The notes beneath the pieces were generated by a model that saw only the letters and a list, made by a program, of their open reading frames with translations, ran no database searches and was not told where the DNA came from. 21,356 nucleotides of DNA, from the IMG/VR virus record IMGVR_UViG_3300044511_000364, positions 1 through 21,356 of that record; one strand, given 5' to 3'. Both the position numbers and the translations under genes were made by a program. Each line of letters begins with the position of its first letter. Position 1 is the stretch's first letter. The stretch comes from a virus. Shown in pieces: positions 9,660-16,325 of this stretch.

Positions 9660-10028
9660 ATGGCAGCAAAAGGTAGTTACCAAAACCCAACCACTAAAGA
9701 ATGTTGGAAGTATTGTTTTTCGTGTGGCAGATGTGGAAACAAGGGTCGATACGACAAATGCAAGGGGTGCAGCGGTAGATATGACCCCAACGGCATCATA
9801 GATGCGCATCCGGAAGATTATTGCGATTGTTCAAACGGCGTACTCAGATGGAAGACAAGCGGTGGAAGAATGGTGATAACAAGATTTAGGTCAAACCCGT
9901 ATTCTGGATCTGTGCAGATTGAGAAGAAGACCGAAGATGAACGAGACTGGGATTCTTACCTCAGGGATATGAGGGAGAAAATGAATGATCCAAACTGGAA
10001 TCCAATAACAATAATAAACGAAGATTAA
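9660..10028 (+). CDS. Cys-rich putative zinc-binding protein
   Basis: ATG follows AGGAGAAAAA. The 122-residue protein has a dense cysteine cluster at its N-terminus (CWKYCFSCGRCG, then CKGC and DYCDC), suggesting one or more zinc knuckles, then a basic strand region and an acidic C-terminus. It is placed between polymerase and RecB nuclease, so a nucleic-acid or replisome-associated role is plausible. I do not recognise the family. Confidence 0.7.
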   Translation: MAAKGSYQNPTTKECWKYCFSCGRCGNKGRYDKCKGCSGRYDPNGIIDAHPEDYCDCSNGVLRWKTSGGRMVITRFRSNPYSGSVQIEKKTEDERDWDSYLRDMREKMNDPNWNPITIINED

Positions 10029-10040
10029 CAGGAGAAAATA

Positions 10041-10274
10041 ATGATAAGAAAAGAAGCTGGAAAAATTTTTTTGAACAACATAACCCTAACAGAGTATGAC
10101 GACGATCGCAGCGATGTTTTGAACTATCATATTCAGTGTGGAATAGCGGGTTTTTTTGCCAATGAACGCGAATTAAAAGCGTTGTGCGCCGTTCTCAACT
10201 ACTATTATAACCTGGAACTATGGAATGACATCGTGCTTACCGTGAACGATACGGAGGTTTCTGGTGAAAAATAA
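10041..10274 (+). CDS. Small acidic protein, unknown
   Basis: ATG at 10041 follows AGGAGAAAAT. It encodes 77 residues with no recognised motif. The C-terminal half (ELKALCAVLNYYYNLELWND) looks helical. It overlaps the next gene's GTG by 11 bases, so the pair are probably translationally linked. Confidence 0.65.
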   Translation: MIRKEAGKIFLNNITLTEYDDDRSDVLNYHIQCGIAGFFANERELKALCAVLNYYYNLELWNDIVLTVNDTEVSGEK

Positions 10275-10434
10275 TCAATATGACGAAATGGAATTGGGTG
10301 ACTCCGGTTGGGTTGTCACGGCAGAAGGGTACAGGAACATATACAATAATCATACGATCGATCACACTGGCAGGGAGTTTGACGAAAACGGAATCCTGGT
10401 TTACGATCCAAAAGAAAATGAAAGCCAAAAATGA
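10264..10434 (+). CDS. Small protein, unknown
   Basis: GTG at 10264 has GGAGG seven bases upstream (acggaggtttctggtg). The product is 56 residues, VKNNQYDEMELGDSGWVV onward, acidic, with WVVTAEGYRNIY and HTGREFDENGILVYD. The stop overlaps the RecB nuclease start as ATGA, supporting a real gene in the chain. Function unknown. Confidence 0.65.
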   Translation: MKNNQYDEMELGDSGWVVTAEGYRNIYNNHTIDHTGREFDENGILVYDPKENESQK

Positions 10435-11224
10435 TATCAATCAGGCCCGTATCTAGTATCACAGAATTAGAAAAGATCGCTCTATTAGATCTATCCTATT
10501 CAAAAATAGATTCTTACATGTCTTGTCCCGCAAAGTACTTTTTTTCGTACATCAAAAAAGAACCAAAAAGATTTAGTGACGCGGCTGCCCTTCGGAAACA
10601 TGGTTCATTTAGTTTTGGAAGAAAAGCTTAGTAAGGAAAAAGAAATTGATTTAGAGGAGTTGACTAAAGCTTTTGGCGAATCAAGGTCCAGGTTTGATCC
10701 GGAAAACAAAATAAATGACGAACTGATATGTGTTGGTCAACAGATCATAGAAGAATTTTACGATAGACATTTTGGCGAAACATTCAGGATTGAACACAAA
10801 GAAAAAGAATTTAACTTTGTGATCGGCATTTTCAATATCAACGGATACATAGACAGGATAGATGAATACAACGATAGAATTGAAGTAATAGATTATAAAA
10901 CTCGGTAAATGGGAGATTTCCCCAAAAGCGGTAAAAGATAATCTTCAACTCGCCATATATGCGTTAGCGGCAAAGCTTATGTATCCTGACAAGGAAATAT
11001 ATGCGGAGCTATACTATCTCAGGTCTGGTCACAGAAGAGGTCACACATTTACGGATAATGACATAGAAAATGTGATATCTAAAATATTGGCTATTGGCAA
11101 TAAGATAATAAATGATTTTAATTTTACCCAAACCTCAAACGAGAGAGCGTGCAGGATGTGTGATCACGCAATTTCAAAAGTATGTGCTACTGGAGTTAAT
11201 AGATTAAGAAAAATGAATCGTTAA
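10431..11224 (+). CDS. RecB/Cas4-like Fe-S exonuclease, read through two +1 shifts at CGG
   Basis: The gene runs through all three frames: stops at 10629 and 10906 cut it, and both breaks carry an in-frame CGG (10593 and 10903). Skipping each C gives 263 residues with SDAAAL-G-NMVHLVLEE (Gly55, family pattern fGxxvHxxLE) and EVIDYKT-G-KWEISP (Gly158, family pattern DYKTGK). Catalytic residues are His59, Asp141 (NGYIDRI), Asp154 and Lys156 (DYK), followed by DNLQLAIYALAAK, the QxxxY motif. Cys32 (SCPAKY) with CRMCDHAISKVC near the end would hold a 4Fe-4S cluster as in Cas4 and AddB. It probably processes DNA ends in replication or recombination. A strong terminator follows directly. Confidence 0.9.
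10590..10596 (+). other. CGG +1 frameshift site 1, RecB-like nuclease
   Basis: ctt-C-gga: Leu, skipped C, Gly, giving ALGNMVHLVLEE, the family GxxvH motif. 0-frame TAG at 10629. Confidence 0.92.
10900..10906 (+). other. CGG +1 frameshift site 2, RecB-like nuclease
   Basis: act-C-ggt: Thr, skipped C, Gly, giving VIDYKTGKW, the family DYKTGK motif. A TAA stop follows CGG immediately in frame 0, so no slack exists downstream. Confidence 0.93.
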
Positions 11225-11230
11225 AACAAA

Positions 11231-11276
11231 TTACCCCCCGATGCCTGGCAGGCAGGCACCGGGGGGTAATTTTTTA
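11231..11276. terminator. Strong hairpin terminator between convergent genes
   Basis: A GC-rich inverted repeat with arms starting TTACCCCCCG and ending CGGGGGGTAA, with inner arms TGCCTG/CAGGCA, forms a stem of about 16 pairs with one mismatch and a 5-base loop. A T6 run follows on the plus strand. It lies between the RecB nuclease and the convergent minus-strand gene and could stop transcription from both sides. Its GC content is strikingly above the surrounding sequence. Confidence 0.9.
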
Positions 11277-11281
11277 AATAG

Positions 11282-11449
11282 TTAGTTTTGCGATGGATTA
11301 TTGAGGGAATCTTGAACCGCATCAAAAGCGTGACGCTTAACGAGTGACATCGCTTCCTCCGTGGTGAATCCGGCCTCTTCAATGAGGCTAACTACGTAGT
11401 TAGTAGTTTCGTTGGGGGAGTTGCTGATGATGGCCTGTATTGTTGACAT
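11282..11449 (-). CDS. Small protein of unknown function on the opposite strand
   Basis: On the minus strand an ATG at 11449 has AGGAGG six bases upstream, giving 55 residues: MSTIQAIISNSPNETTNY, then SLIEEAGFTTEEAMSLVKR and an acidic tail. It appears to be two short helical segments. It is the only minus-strand gene between the left edge and 20885, flanked by its own terminator and a divergent upstream region, so it is probably expressed independently. Candidates include a small regulator or anti-host factor, but nothing in the sequence names one. It is GC-richer than its neighbours. Confidence 0.75.
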   Translation of the reverse strand: MSTIQAIISNSPNETTNYVVSLIEEAGFTTEEAMSLVKRHAFDAVQDSLNNPSQN

Positions 11450-11469
11450 GACAACCTCCTGGTTGTGGT

Positions 11470-11498
11470 TTGTTTTTTTTTATAAATTAATGTATAAT
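11470..11498 (+). promoter_or_regulatory. Sigma-70-like promoter for endonuclease/sigma factor operon
   Basis: TTGTTT at 11470-11475 and a perfect TATAAT at 11493-11498 are 17 bases apart, in the gap between divergent genes. Start of transcription would be near 11505, with a leader of about 30 bases before ATG 11535. This is the best promoter match in the window. Confidence 0.6.
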
Positions 11499-11534
11499 GT
11501 ACTTAACGAGTATTGCGCAGATAAGGATACCATA

Positions 11535-12102
11535 ATGAGCATCAACATTGTCAAGCCGGAAAGTTTTTTTTTGGCGGCATCGCAAAAATCCAAACATCCT
11601 AATTTTAAGTTGATTTCAAATAAGTATATCGACGAATCCATACTCAACGATGATAGTATAGCAGCAAAGCGGTGGTAAAGGCAACGTCTATCAACATACA
11701 AAAACTGGTTTTAGAAAAGACCTAGATTTAAATCTGCGATCCGCGTGGGAAGCAAACTTTGCTCGTATTGCTAAAACGTATGATATAAAATATGAATTTG
11801 AACCAAAAGTTTTTACGTTTCCAATCAAAAGAGGAACTAAAGCTTATACTCCAGATTTCTATTTTACCAACTTAAATCAATGGATAGAAATAAAAGGTTA
11901 TCTCGACAATAAGAGCAAGATAAAAATAAAAAGATTCAAAAGATATTATCCAACTGAGTTTGAAAAATTCACCATGATAATCAGTAGGTATTCGCTTGAA
12001 GCAAGGGAATTTGCGGGGGAGATGCAAGTACCAAGCGTAGTTTTTTACGAAGATATGAGAGATTTTTACTCTAAAATAATATATAAATGGGAAGGAAAAT
12101 AA
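11535..12102 (+). CDS. Endonuclease I-like (Holliday-junction type) nuclease, read through a +1 shift at CGG
   Basis: ATG 11535 follows AAGGAT. The first frame stops at 11676 after aag-cgg-tgg; dropping C11670 continues as IAAK-G-GKGNVYQHTKTGF and runs to 12102, 188 residues in all. The continuing frame has no usable early start, so it is not a separate gene. The core shows LRSAWEANFAR (Glu72), EFEPKVFTF, AYTPDFYF (Asp107) and WIEIKGYLD (Glu118, Lys120), the E...D...ExK arrangement of T7 endonuclease I and related phage nucleases that cut branched DNA. The conserved Arg of LRSAW is written CGA, showing that this neighbouring codon still means Arg. It lies just before the sigma factor. Confidence 0.88.
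11667..11673 (+). other. CGG +1 frameshift site, endonuclease
   Basis: aag-C-ggt: Lys, skipped C, Gly. 0-frame TAA two codons later (11676). The downstream frame has no usable early start. Confidence 0.85.
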
Positions 12103-12103
12103 T

Positions 12104-12955
12104 ATGGCGGCTTACAAAGAGCAATACTATTTGCTTAGTGAAACAGAAATGCAACACCTGTTGGAAAAGGCAAAAAATGAAAATGAAAAATCCCAATTAG
12201 AACTTCTGAAAGTTTTTGACAATTTTTTGACAAAATACACTACAATGTTGTATGTCGGAAAATATAATCTAAAAGATTATGACATTAGGAGGTTCATATC
12301 ACTGTTCGTCAAAGACAACTACGCAAGGATGAAATTGTCGAGAAACAAAATCGACAGTAATACGATGAAGACTGTTAACGAGGTAATGGGTGGAATCAAT
12401 TACATGATCAAAAGATACTGTGAAGAAAGGGATGTGAGGCAGACTGTTGAAATGACCTTTTTTCAATGCGTAAAAAGATACCAAAAAAAAGATTCCCAAA
12501 GGGGACCGATACCATTCAGTGCATTTTTGTATAGTTATTTTTTTTATCTTTTAAAAAAAAACGTAGATACTTTTTTAATAGATCAATTAGGAAGAAAAAG
12601 TTTTCCCCTTATAGACAATGACGAATACGAAGAAGAGGAAAACGGAGAAAAAAAAGTTGGGTTTAAGCCTCCGCCAGTTGAGATTGACATGGATATGATA
12701 ATATTGACAGAACCCATAGACGAAATGTGGGTGCTGGGCGTCACTGCTACCGAACCATTCCTAAAACTTACCATACAAGAAAGACAGCTGCTAAAATGGA
12801 GGTATGGAGACGGGAAAAAATCTTCTGAGATAGCAGAAAAAACGACCGAACACGCCAATACTGTTAGGGAACATCTCGGGAAAATAAAAGACAAAGTAAG
12901 AAACGCAATCAAGGAATCGAACATGGAAGAATACCTTTGGTATATCAGGAGTTAA
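12104..12955 (+). CDS. Phage sigma-70 family sigma factor
   Basis: ATG 12104 follows AAGGAAA and lies 1 base after the previous stop. The 283-residue protein has a sigma region 2-like middle (PIPFSAFLYSYFFYLLKKNV, preceded by FFQCVKRYQ) and a region 4-like helix-turn-helix at the C-terminus (LTIQERQLLKWRYGDGKKSS followed by EIAEKT and TVREHLGKIK). Between them is a long acidic linker (DEYEEEENGEKK). It should direct host RNA polymerase to phage promoters. Several downstream genes carry TATAAT or TATACT boxes with weak -35 elements, which may be its targets (inference). Confidence 0.85.
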   Translation: MAAYKEQYYLLSETEMQHLLEKAKNENEKSQLELLKVFDNFLTKYTTMLYVGKYNLKDYDIRRFISLFVKDNYARMKLSRNKIDSNTMKTVNEVMGGINYMIKRYCEERDVRQTVEMTFFQCVKRYQKKDSQRGPIPFSAFLYSYFFYLLKKNVDTFLIDQLGRKSFPLIDNDEYEEEENGEKKVGFKPPPVEIDMDMIILTEPIDEMWVLGVTATEPFLKLTIQERQLLKWRYGDGKKSSEIAEKTTEHANTVREHLGKIKDKVRNAIKESNMEEYLWYIRS

Positions 12956-12957
12956 AA

Positions 12958-13473
12958 ATGTCAGAAAATAATCAAGAACACATACAGAGATTGTTATCCG
13001 CCTTTTTGGGTCCCGAGATAGCTCAGGTCGTAAACGCGTATGGTTCGGGAGATAATTACAAAAAATATTTTGTAGAAATTCCAGAAATGGATAACATTGA
13101 TCTTGGGGTTTACGACCTCGCAAACCTGGTCGCTAAAACATCAAACGCATTTGGTAGGGCAAGTCGTTTTGCGGGCATGGCAAGAGCAAATTTCAAGCTG
13201 GCAGAGGGGCAGTACAAGAGGGTTTACAAAAAGCATAGGACAGGGAAGAACGAGGCGGAAAGAGAAGCGGTCGCTCTGTCCGCCGCAGAAAAAGAGTATG
13301 ATGCGATGGTCACTGCAGAGGCGCTTGTCAATTTGGCCGAATCAATGGAGATGTCTTCAAGAATAGCTTCGGAGTCGGCAAGAAAGTTGATGGACAAAAT
13401 TCAATCAATGCAGATAGCTTCGGCAAGAGAAGAAAAAGGTTTTCACATCGAAAAGGAGACAATAAATTTTTAG
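12958..13473 (+). CDS. Helical protein, unknown
   Basis: ATG 12958 lies 2 bases after the sigma factor stop, following CAGGAG. The 171-residue product is Ala/Glu/Lys-rich and almost wholly helical, with a coiled-coil-like middle (RASRFAGMARANFKLAEGQY, then EREAVALSAAEKEYDAM) ending in helices rich in Ser-Arg-Ile-Ala-Ser repeats. Size and helicity would suit a recombination mediator (UvsY type) or scaffold-like protein, but there is no diagnostic motif. Co-transcribed with the sigma factor. Confidence 0.7.
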   Translation: MSENNQEHIQRLLSAFLGPEIAQVVNAYGSGDNYKKYFVEIPEMDNIDLGVYDLANLVAKTSNAFGRASRFAGMARANFKLAEGQYKRVYKKHRTGKNEAEREAVALSAAEKEYDAMVTAEALVNLAESMEMSSRIASESARKLMDKIQSMQIASAREEKGFHIEKETINF

Positions 13474-13474
13474 T

Positions 13475-13699
13475 ATGACTAAATTTATAGCTTTGTACAA
13501 ATGTGTTTCAAGTCCCGAAGAGTTTTATTCAGAGGTCAGAAACACCATAGATTATCCAGCGCAGGTCATGTACCGATCCAAAAACTACACTTTGGTTTCG
13601 ACAATGATTTTATCTTCATCCAAGCAGGAAAAAAGATTGATTAGCTCTGCGCAGGAAAGAAACATAGATTGCTACGTTAAGTTGGGGCAATGCACATAG
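13475..13699 (+). CDS. Small protein, unknown
   Basis: ATG 13475 lies 1 base after the previous stop. It encodes 74 residues, MTKFIALYKCVSSPEEFY onward, apparently alternating strand and helix. It overlaps the RNase H start by 10 bases. No family recognised. Confidence 0.6.
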   Translation: MTKFIALYKCVSSPEEFYSEVRNTIDYPAQVMYRSKNYTLVSTMILSSSKQEKRLISSAQERNIDCYVKLGQCT

Positions 13700-14115
13700 A
13701 GGTTTTTTGCGATGGAGCATCGAGGGGGCAGGGGCAAAAAAGAATTGGTGAAGCTTCCTGCGCCGTTGTCGTATACAAGAACAGGAAAAAAGTAGCGCAA
13801 TTCGCAAGAGGCCTAGGCAAGAGGAGCAACAACGAGGCGGAGTATGAAGCTGTTATAGCGGGTCTTTTGATTTGTAGTATGTCCGATTTCCTTGATCCCA
13901 TTCTGTATACAGATTCAGCTGTTGTGGCTAATCATATCAACGGCAACTGGAAATGTAAAAACAAATCACTTTTACCATTATTGATGACTGTGCAAGACAT
14001 CAAAGAAGAATTTAAGTTTAGATTGGTTCAAGTACAAAGAAATTTTGTTTGGGAACCTGACGCTTTATGCAATCGATTTTTGGATAATCTAGAAAAAAGG
14101 AAACTTAAGCCGTAA
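13690..14115 (+). CDS. Ribonuclease HI-like protein
   Basis: The 141-residue protein has the RNase H fold active-site set: Asp8 in VFCDGASRGQG, Glu49 in SNNEAEYEAV, Asp75 in ILYTDSAVV and Asp124 in WEPDALCN. It would remove RNA primers from RNA-DNA hybrids, fitting the primase and polymerase in this window. The size matches single-domain RNase HI. ATG at 13690 overlaps the upstream gene by 10 bases. A GGGGC just upstream is a weak ribosome site. Confidence 0.9.
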   Translation: MHIEVFCDGASRGQGQKRIGEASCAVVVYKNRKKVAQFARGLGKRSNNEAEYEAVIAGLLICSMSDFLDPILYTDSAVVANHINGNWKCKNKSLLPLLMTVQDIKEEFKFRLVQVQRNFVWEPDALCNRFLDNLEKRKLKP

Positions 14116-14117
14116 AG

Positions 14118-14126
14118 TGGTATAAT
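14118..14126 (+). promoter_or_regulatory. Extended -10 promoter candidate
   Basis: TGGTATAAT is a perfect extended -10 (TGn-TATAAT) just after the RNase H stop. No good -35 is present. The expected start point falls at or next to ATG 14133, so the transcript could be leaderless. Confidence 0.35.
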
Positions 14127-14132
14127 TGATTC

Positions 14133-14936
14133 ATGATACTTAACCTTGAAACAAAAAACATGCCCGCAGTAATTGGCCTTGCCGGCAAAGCCGGTTCTGG
14201 AAAAACCTCTGTTGCAGAACAAATCTGCCCAAAAGCCACTATTGCGTCGCTTAAATCCGATGAATTGACGGCAGGTATAATTTGGGACCATATTTTTTAC
14301 GCCCTTCCACTTTACGAGATGTTCGTGATAAAAGGAACAATCAGGGGACTAAACGAAAAGTCCAGAAAAAAACATGCGATACACAACGTACTGTACGATC
14401 TTTATGGCGGAACACCCATAGGAAACATGCCAGACTACGATATTATGACCGAAAAAGTAAATAAAATCTACAACACTCCAGTGGAATTCGGTGACATAAA
14501 ACCGAGATCTTTTTTACAAAAGGTCGGCGATATCTGCAGAGAGGGATATCCAAATTGTTTTGCGGAGTGGGCCATCATAAAATCAACAAAACTATATAGA
14601 TCCTATGTTTCTTCCCTGGAAGAGGGCCAAGAGCCCAGTTTTTTTTGTGTAATAATTTCCGACGTCAGATGCCCGAACGAAGTTTCGTCAATACAAAAAT
14701 TACCCAACGGACGTGTGATATACTATTCTGCAACGGAAAAAACTTTGAACGAAAGATTACTCAAAAGAGACGGTCGCCTACCAACCGAAGAACACCGACT
14801 TCACCCCACCGAATTACTATCTGATCAAATAAAAGAAAAAGCAGATTTTATAATCGAAACAGATAATCTAACAATAGAACAACAAGCAGAAGCTACGTTG
14901 TCCGTACTCGGACTTAAGGAGAAGGCAAATGCCTAA
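14133..14936 (+). CDS. Deoxynucleoside monophosphate kinase-like P-loop protein
   Basis: The 267-residue protein begins with a P-loop (GLAGKAGSGKTSVAEQ, residues 15-30), has a middle RxFLQKVGDICRE-type segment, then SDVRCPNEV and a C-terminal LLKRDGRLPTEEHRL. This layout matches phage dNMP kinases (T4 gp1 type), which phosphorylate dNMPs for DNA synthesis and may handle modified bases. ATG 14133 is used; an in-frame ATG at 14160 lies just before the P-loop and is also possible, and neither has a clear ribosome site. Confidence 0.75.
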   Translation: MILNLETKNMPAVIGLAGKAGSGKTSVAEQICPKATIASLKSDELTAGIIWDHIFYALPLYEMFVIKGTIRGLNEKSRKKHAIHNVLYDLYGGTPIGNMPDYDIMTEKVNKIYNTPVEFGDIKPRSFLQKVGDICREGYPNCFAEWAIIKSTKLYRSYVSSLEEGQEPSFFCVIISDVRCPNEVSSIQKLPNGRVIYYSATEKTLNERLLKRDGRLPTEEHRLHPTELLSDQIKEKADFIIETDNLTIEQQAEATLSVLGLKEKANA

Positions 14937-15252
14937 GATAAACAAATCAGCCCACGAACAATCCTCCGATTCACCTATGGACAATTTCATAAGCTTGACG
15001 GCCGGAGAGGTTTCGGTATCAACCAATCCGGTTTTCATATGTGGGGTCAACAGAAAAATTAATATCGGTAATTTCGAAAACGTAGACGTTTATGCCGGTA
15101 TTTGTTTACCCATAAAAAACGCTTCCCTAGAGGACAAAGAGGCTCTTAGAACAGCGGTTCAGGAGGCTGCCGCCTATGGATTTTCTTTAGTTTCTAAAGA
15201 AACTGGAGATAGATATTCTCTAATTAAAGAAGCTCAGCAAAATCGTCAATAA
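14929..15252 (+). CDS. Small conserved-looking phage protein, unknown
   Basis: ATG 14929 has AAGGAGAAGG upstream and overlaps the kinase stop by 8 bases. The 107-residue product has a hydrophilic N-terminus, then INIGNFENVDVYAGICLPI, a beta-rich core, and a helical end. I have an impression that proteins with this GNFENVDVYAG segment occur in other phages, but I cannot assign a role. Confidence 0.65.
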   Translation: MPKINKSAHEQSSDSPMDNFISLTAGEVSVSTNPVFICGVNRKINIGNFENVDVYAGICLPIKNASLEDKEALRTAVQEAAAYGFSLVSKETGDRYSLIKEAQQNRQ

Positions 15253-15253
15253 A

Positions 15254-15283
15254 TTAAACGGTATCTTTACTATAGTGTATACT
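15254..15283 (+). promoter_or_regulatory. Promoter candidate before small basic gene cluster
   Basis: TATACT at 15278-15283 with a weak TTAAAC at 15254-15259 (18-base spacing) lies in the 66-base gap between 15252 and 15319. The box resembles those at 14118 and 19845. Confidence 0.35.
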
Positions 15284-15318
15284 AGATATAGTTAAACTGA
15301 AACAAAGGAAGACACAAT

Positions 15319-15579
15319 ATGTTGAAATTTAGTGTAATAATAGAAAAAATAGAAAATTTTCTTCTAGGTCAAAAAAAGACAGCCACAAAAAACAATCCAG
15401 TACTGTCAATTATCCCGGACAGTCTGGTCACAGATCTTACGGATAAAGCAGAAGAAGTGGCGATAGTTGTTGATCAGGCAGTTGAGAATGTTGTAGGAGA
15501 AGTCAAAAAAGAAACTAAAAAGGTTGTCAAAACCGCAAAGAAATCTTCAAAGAAACCCTCAACGAAAAAGAAGGCGTAA
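15319..15579 (+). CDS. Lys-rich small protein
   Basis: ATG 15319 follows AAAGGAAG. The 86-residue product has an amphipathic N-terminus (MLKFSVIIEKIENFLLG), an acidic helix, and a strongly basic tail (about 20 Lys in the last 35 residues, KKxxKK repeats). The tail recalls histone-H1-like proteins, so DNA or RNA binding is a reasonable inference. The stop overlaps the next tiny gene as TAATG. Confidence 0.65.
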   Translation: MLKFSVIIEKIENFLLGQKKTATKNNPVLSIIPDSLVTDLTDKAEEVAIVVDQAVENVVGEVKKETKKVVKTAKKSSKKPSTKKKA

Positions 15580-15635
15580 TGTCTTTGGCTAAAAGCAGAA
15601 AAACAACAAAAGGTCCTAAACTTCCAAGTAAATGA
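15579..15635 (+). CDS. Tiny basic peptide
   Basis: An 18-residue ORF, MSLAKSRKTTKGPKLPSK, linked by TAATG to the gene before and by ATGA to the gene after. It is too short for composition evidence, but the gap-free coupling on both sides supports translation. Confidence 0.4.
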   Translation: MSLAKSRKTTKGPKLPSK

Positions 15636-15752
15636 TTAAAAAAATGATCTATTTAGGAGGTCCCAAATTAGGGGTTACTCCACGCATAAAACGGAACAGG
15701 AATTATTAAGAATAATAAAAAAATAAGAAAGAAAAAAAATGGTAAGAAGTAA
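15632..15752 (+). CDS. Tiny basic protein, read through a +1 shift at CGG
   Basis: ATG 15632 overlaps the previous stop as ATGA. In the first frame it ends after 25 codons at 15709. An in-frame CGG at 15692 lies near the end; skipping the C gives 39 residues, with PKLGVTPRIK-G-TGIIKNNKK and a Lys-rich tail, ending inside the start of the next gene. The longer reading has a composition like its neighbours. Too short for family evidence, so the shift here rests on analogy with the other eight sites. Confidence 0.5.
15689..15695 (+). other. CGG +1 frameshift site, tiny basic protein
   Basis: aaa-C-gga: Lys, skipped C, Gly. 0-frame TAA at 15707. Only supported by analogy and composition. Confidence 0.5.
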
Positions 15753-16027
15753 AGATTCAAGGCTAAAAAGAGCTCGGTGTTAGCGGTTACAATAAACCAA
15801 AGCGTACACCAAGCCATCCAACTAAATCTCATATAGTTGTGGCAAAGTCGGGAAAACAAATAAAGACAATTAGGTTTGGTCAACAGGGTGTTTCTGGATC
15901 GCCAAAGAAAAAAGGTGAATCAAAATCCTATGCTGCGCGTCGTCGTTCCTTCAAAGCCCGTCACGCAAAAAACATCGGCAAGGGAAAAATGTCGGCTGCG
16001 TACTGGGCTAACCGCGTTAAATGGTAG
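15739..16027 (+). CDS. Conserved small basic phage protein, read through a +1 shift at CGG
   Basis: ATG 15739 starts MVRSKDSRLKRA; the frame then hits CGG (15775) and a stop at 15781. Dropping the C gives RLKRA-G-VSGYNKPKRTP, then HPTKSHIVVAK, TIRFGQQGV and the C-terminal RHAKNIGKGKMSAAYWANRV, 95 residues in total. I recognise this as a widespread small phage protein whose N-terminus reads KRAG.sG.NKPKRTP.HP.KSH, so the glycine is expected exactly at the junction. The function is not established; it is found among structural or late genes. Without the shift the peptide would have 14 residues. Confidence 0.88.
15772..15778 (+). other. CGG +1 frameshift site, conserved small basic protein
   Basis: gct-C-ggt: Ala, skipped C, Gly, giving KRAGVSGYNKPKRTP. 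0-frame TAG two codons after CGG (15781). Confidence 0.9.
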
Positions 16028-16033
16028 TATAAT
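16028..16033 (+). promoter_or_regulatory. -10 promoter box candidate
   Basis: A perfect TATAAT starts one base after the TAG of the upstream gene, with a 28-base leader containing AAGGAG before ATG 16062. No convincing -35 is seen. Confidence 0.35.
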
Positions 16034-16061
16034 TTTCAATAAAAAACAAGGAGAAATAATC

Positions 16062-16157
16062 ATGAAATATGCAATGAAAAAAGAAAAGAAAATGAAACCC
16101 GCCAAGAAGGTGGGTGGCAAGAAGAAGATGCCGTCAAAGAAGAAGATGGGTTACTGA
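16062..16157 (+). CDS. Tiny Lys-rich protein
   Basis: ATG 16062 has AAGGAGAAAT upstream. It encodes 31 residues, MKYAMKKEKKMKPAKK then GGKKKMPSKKKMGY, more than 40 percent Lys. This looks like a small phage-encoded basic peptide; DNA binding or capsid-core neutralisation is conjecture. Confidence 0.55.
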   Translation: MKYAMKKEKKMKPAKKVGGKKKMPSKKKMGY

Positions 16158-16159
16158 TA

Positions 16160-16297
16160 ATGGCCGCAAAAAAGAAAACAATGAAAAAAGCTCCAGCTAA
16201 AAAGGCTGGTTCAAAAACTGGTGGACTTACACCCGCTCAGCAAAAACTTCCTCCTTTTCTCAAGGCCGCAATAGCTAAAAAGAAAAAGAAAAAGTGA
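16160..16297 (+). CDS. Small Lys-rich protein with LTPAQQKLPPFLKAAI motif
   Basis: ATG 16160 lies 2 bases after the previous stop. The 45-residue protein has a basic N-terminus, a GGLTPAQQKLPPFLKAAIAK core and a terminal Lys run. Short proteins with a core of the form LTPxQxKLPPxLxxAI are common in phages near structural genes. The Shine-Dalgarno is not evident; translation may be coupled. Confidence 0.65.
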   Translation: MAAKKKTMKKAPAKKAGSKTGGLTPAQQKLPPFLKAAIAKKKKKK

Positions 16298-16325
16298 TTT
16301 TATCTTTTAAATAAAAAGGATTGTT

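Noticed and set aside
1836-12102. Introns or inteins interrupting helicase, polymerase and nucleases
   Set aside because: Each break is one base; there is no inserted segment and no intein splicing motif.
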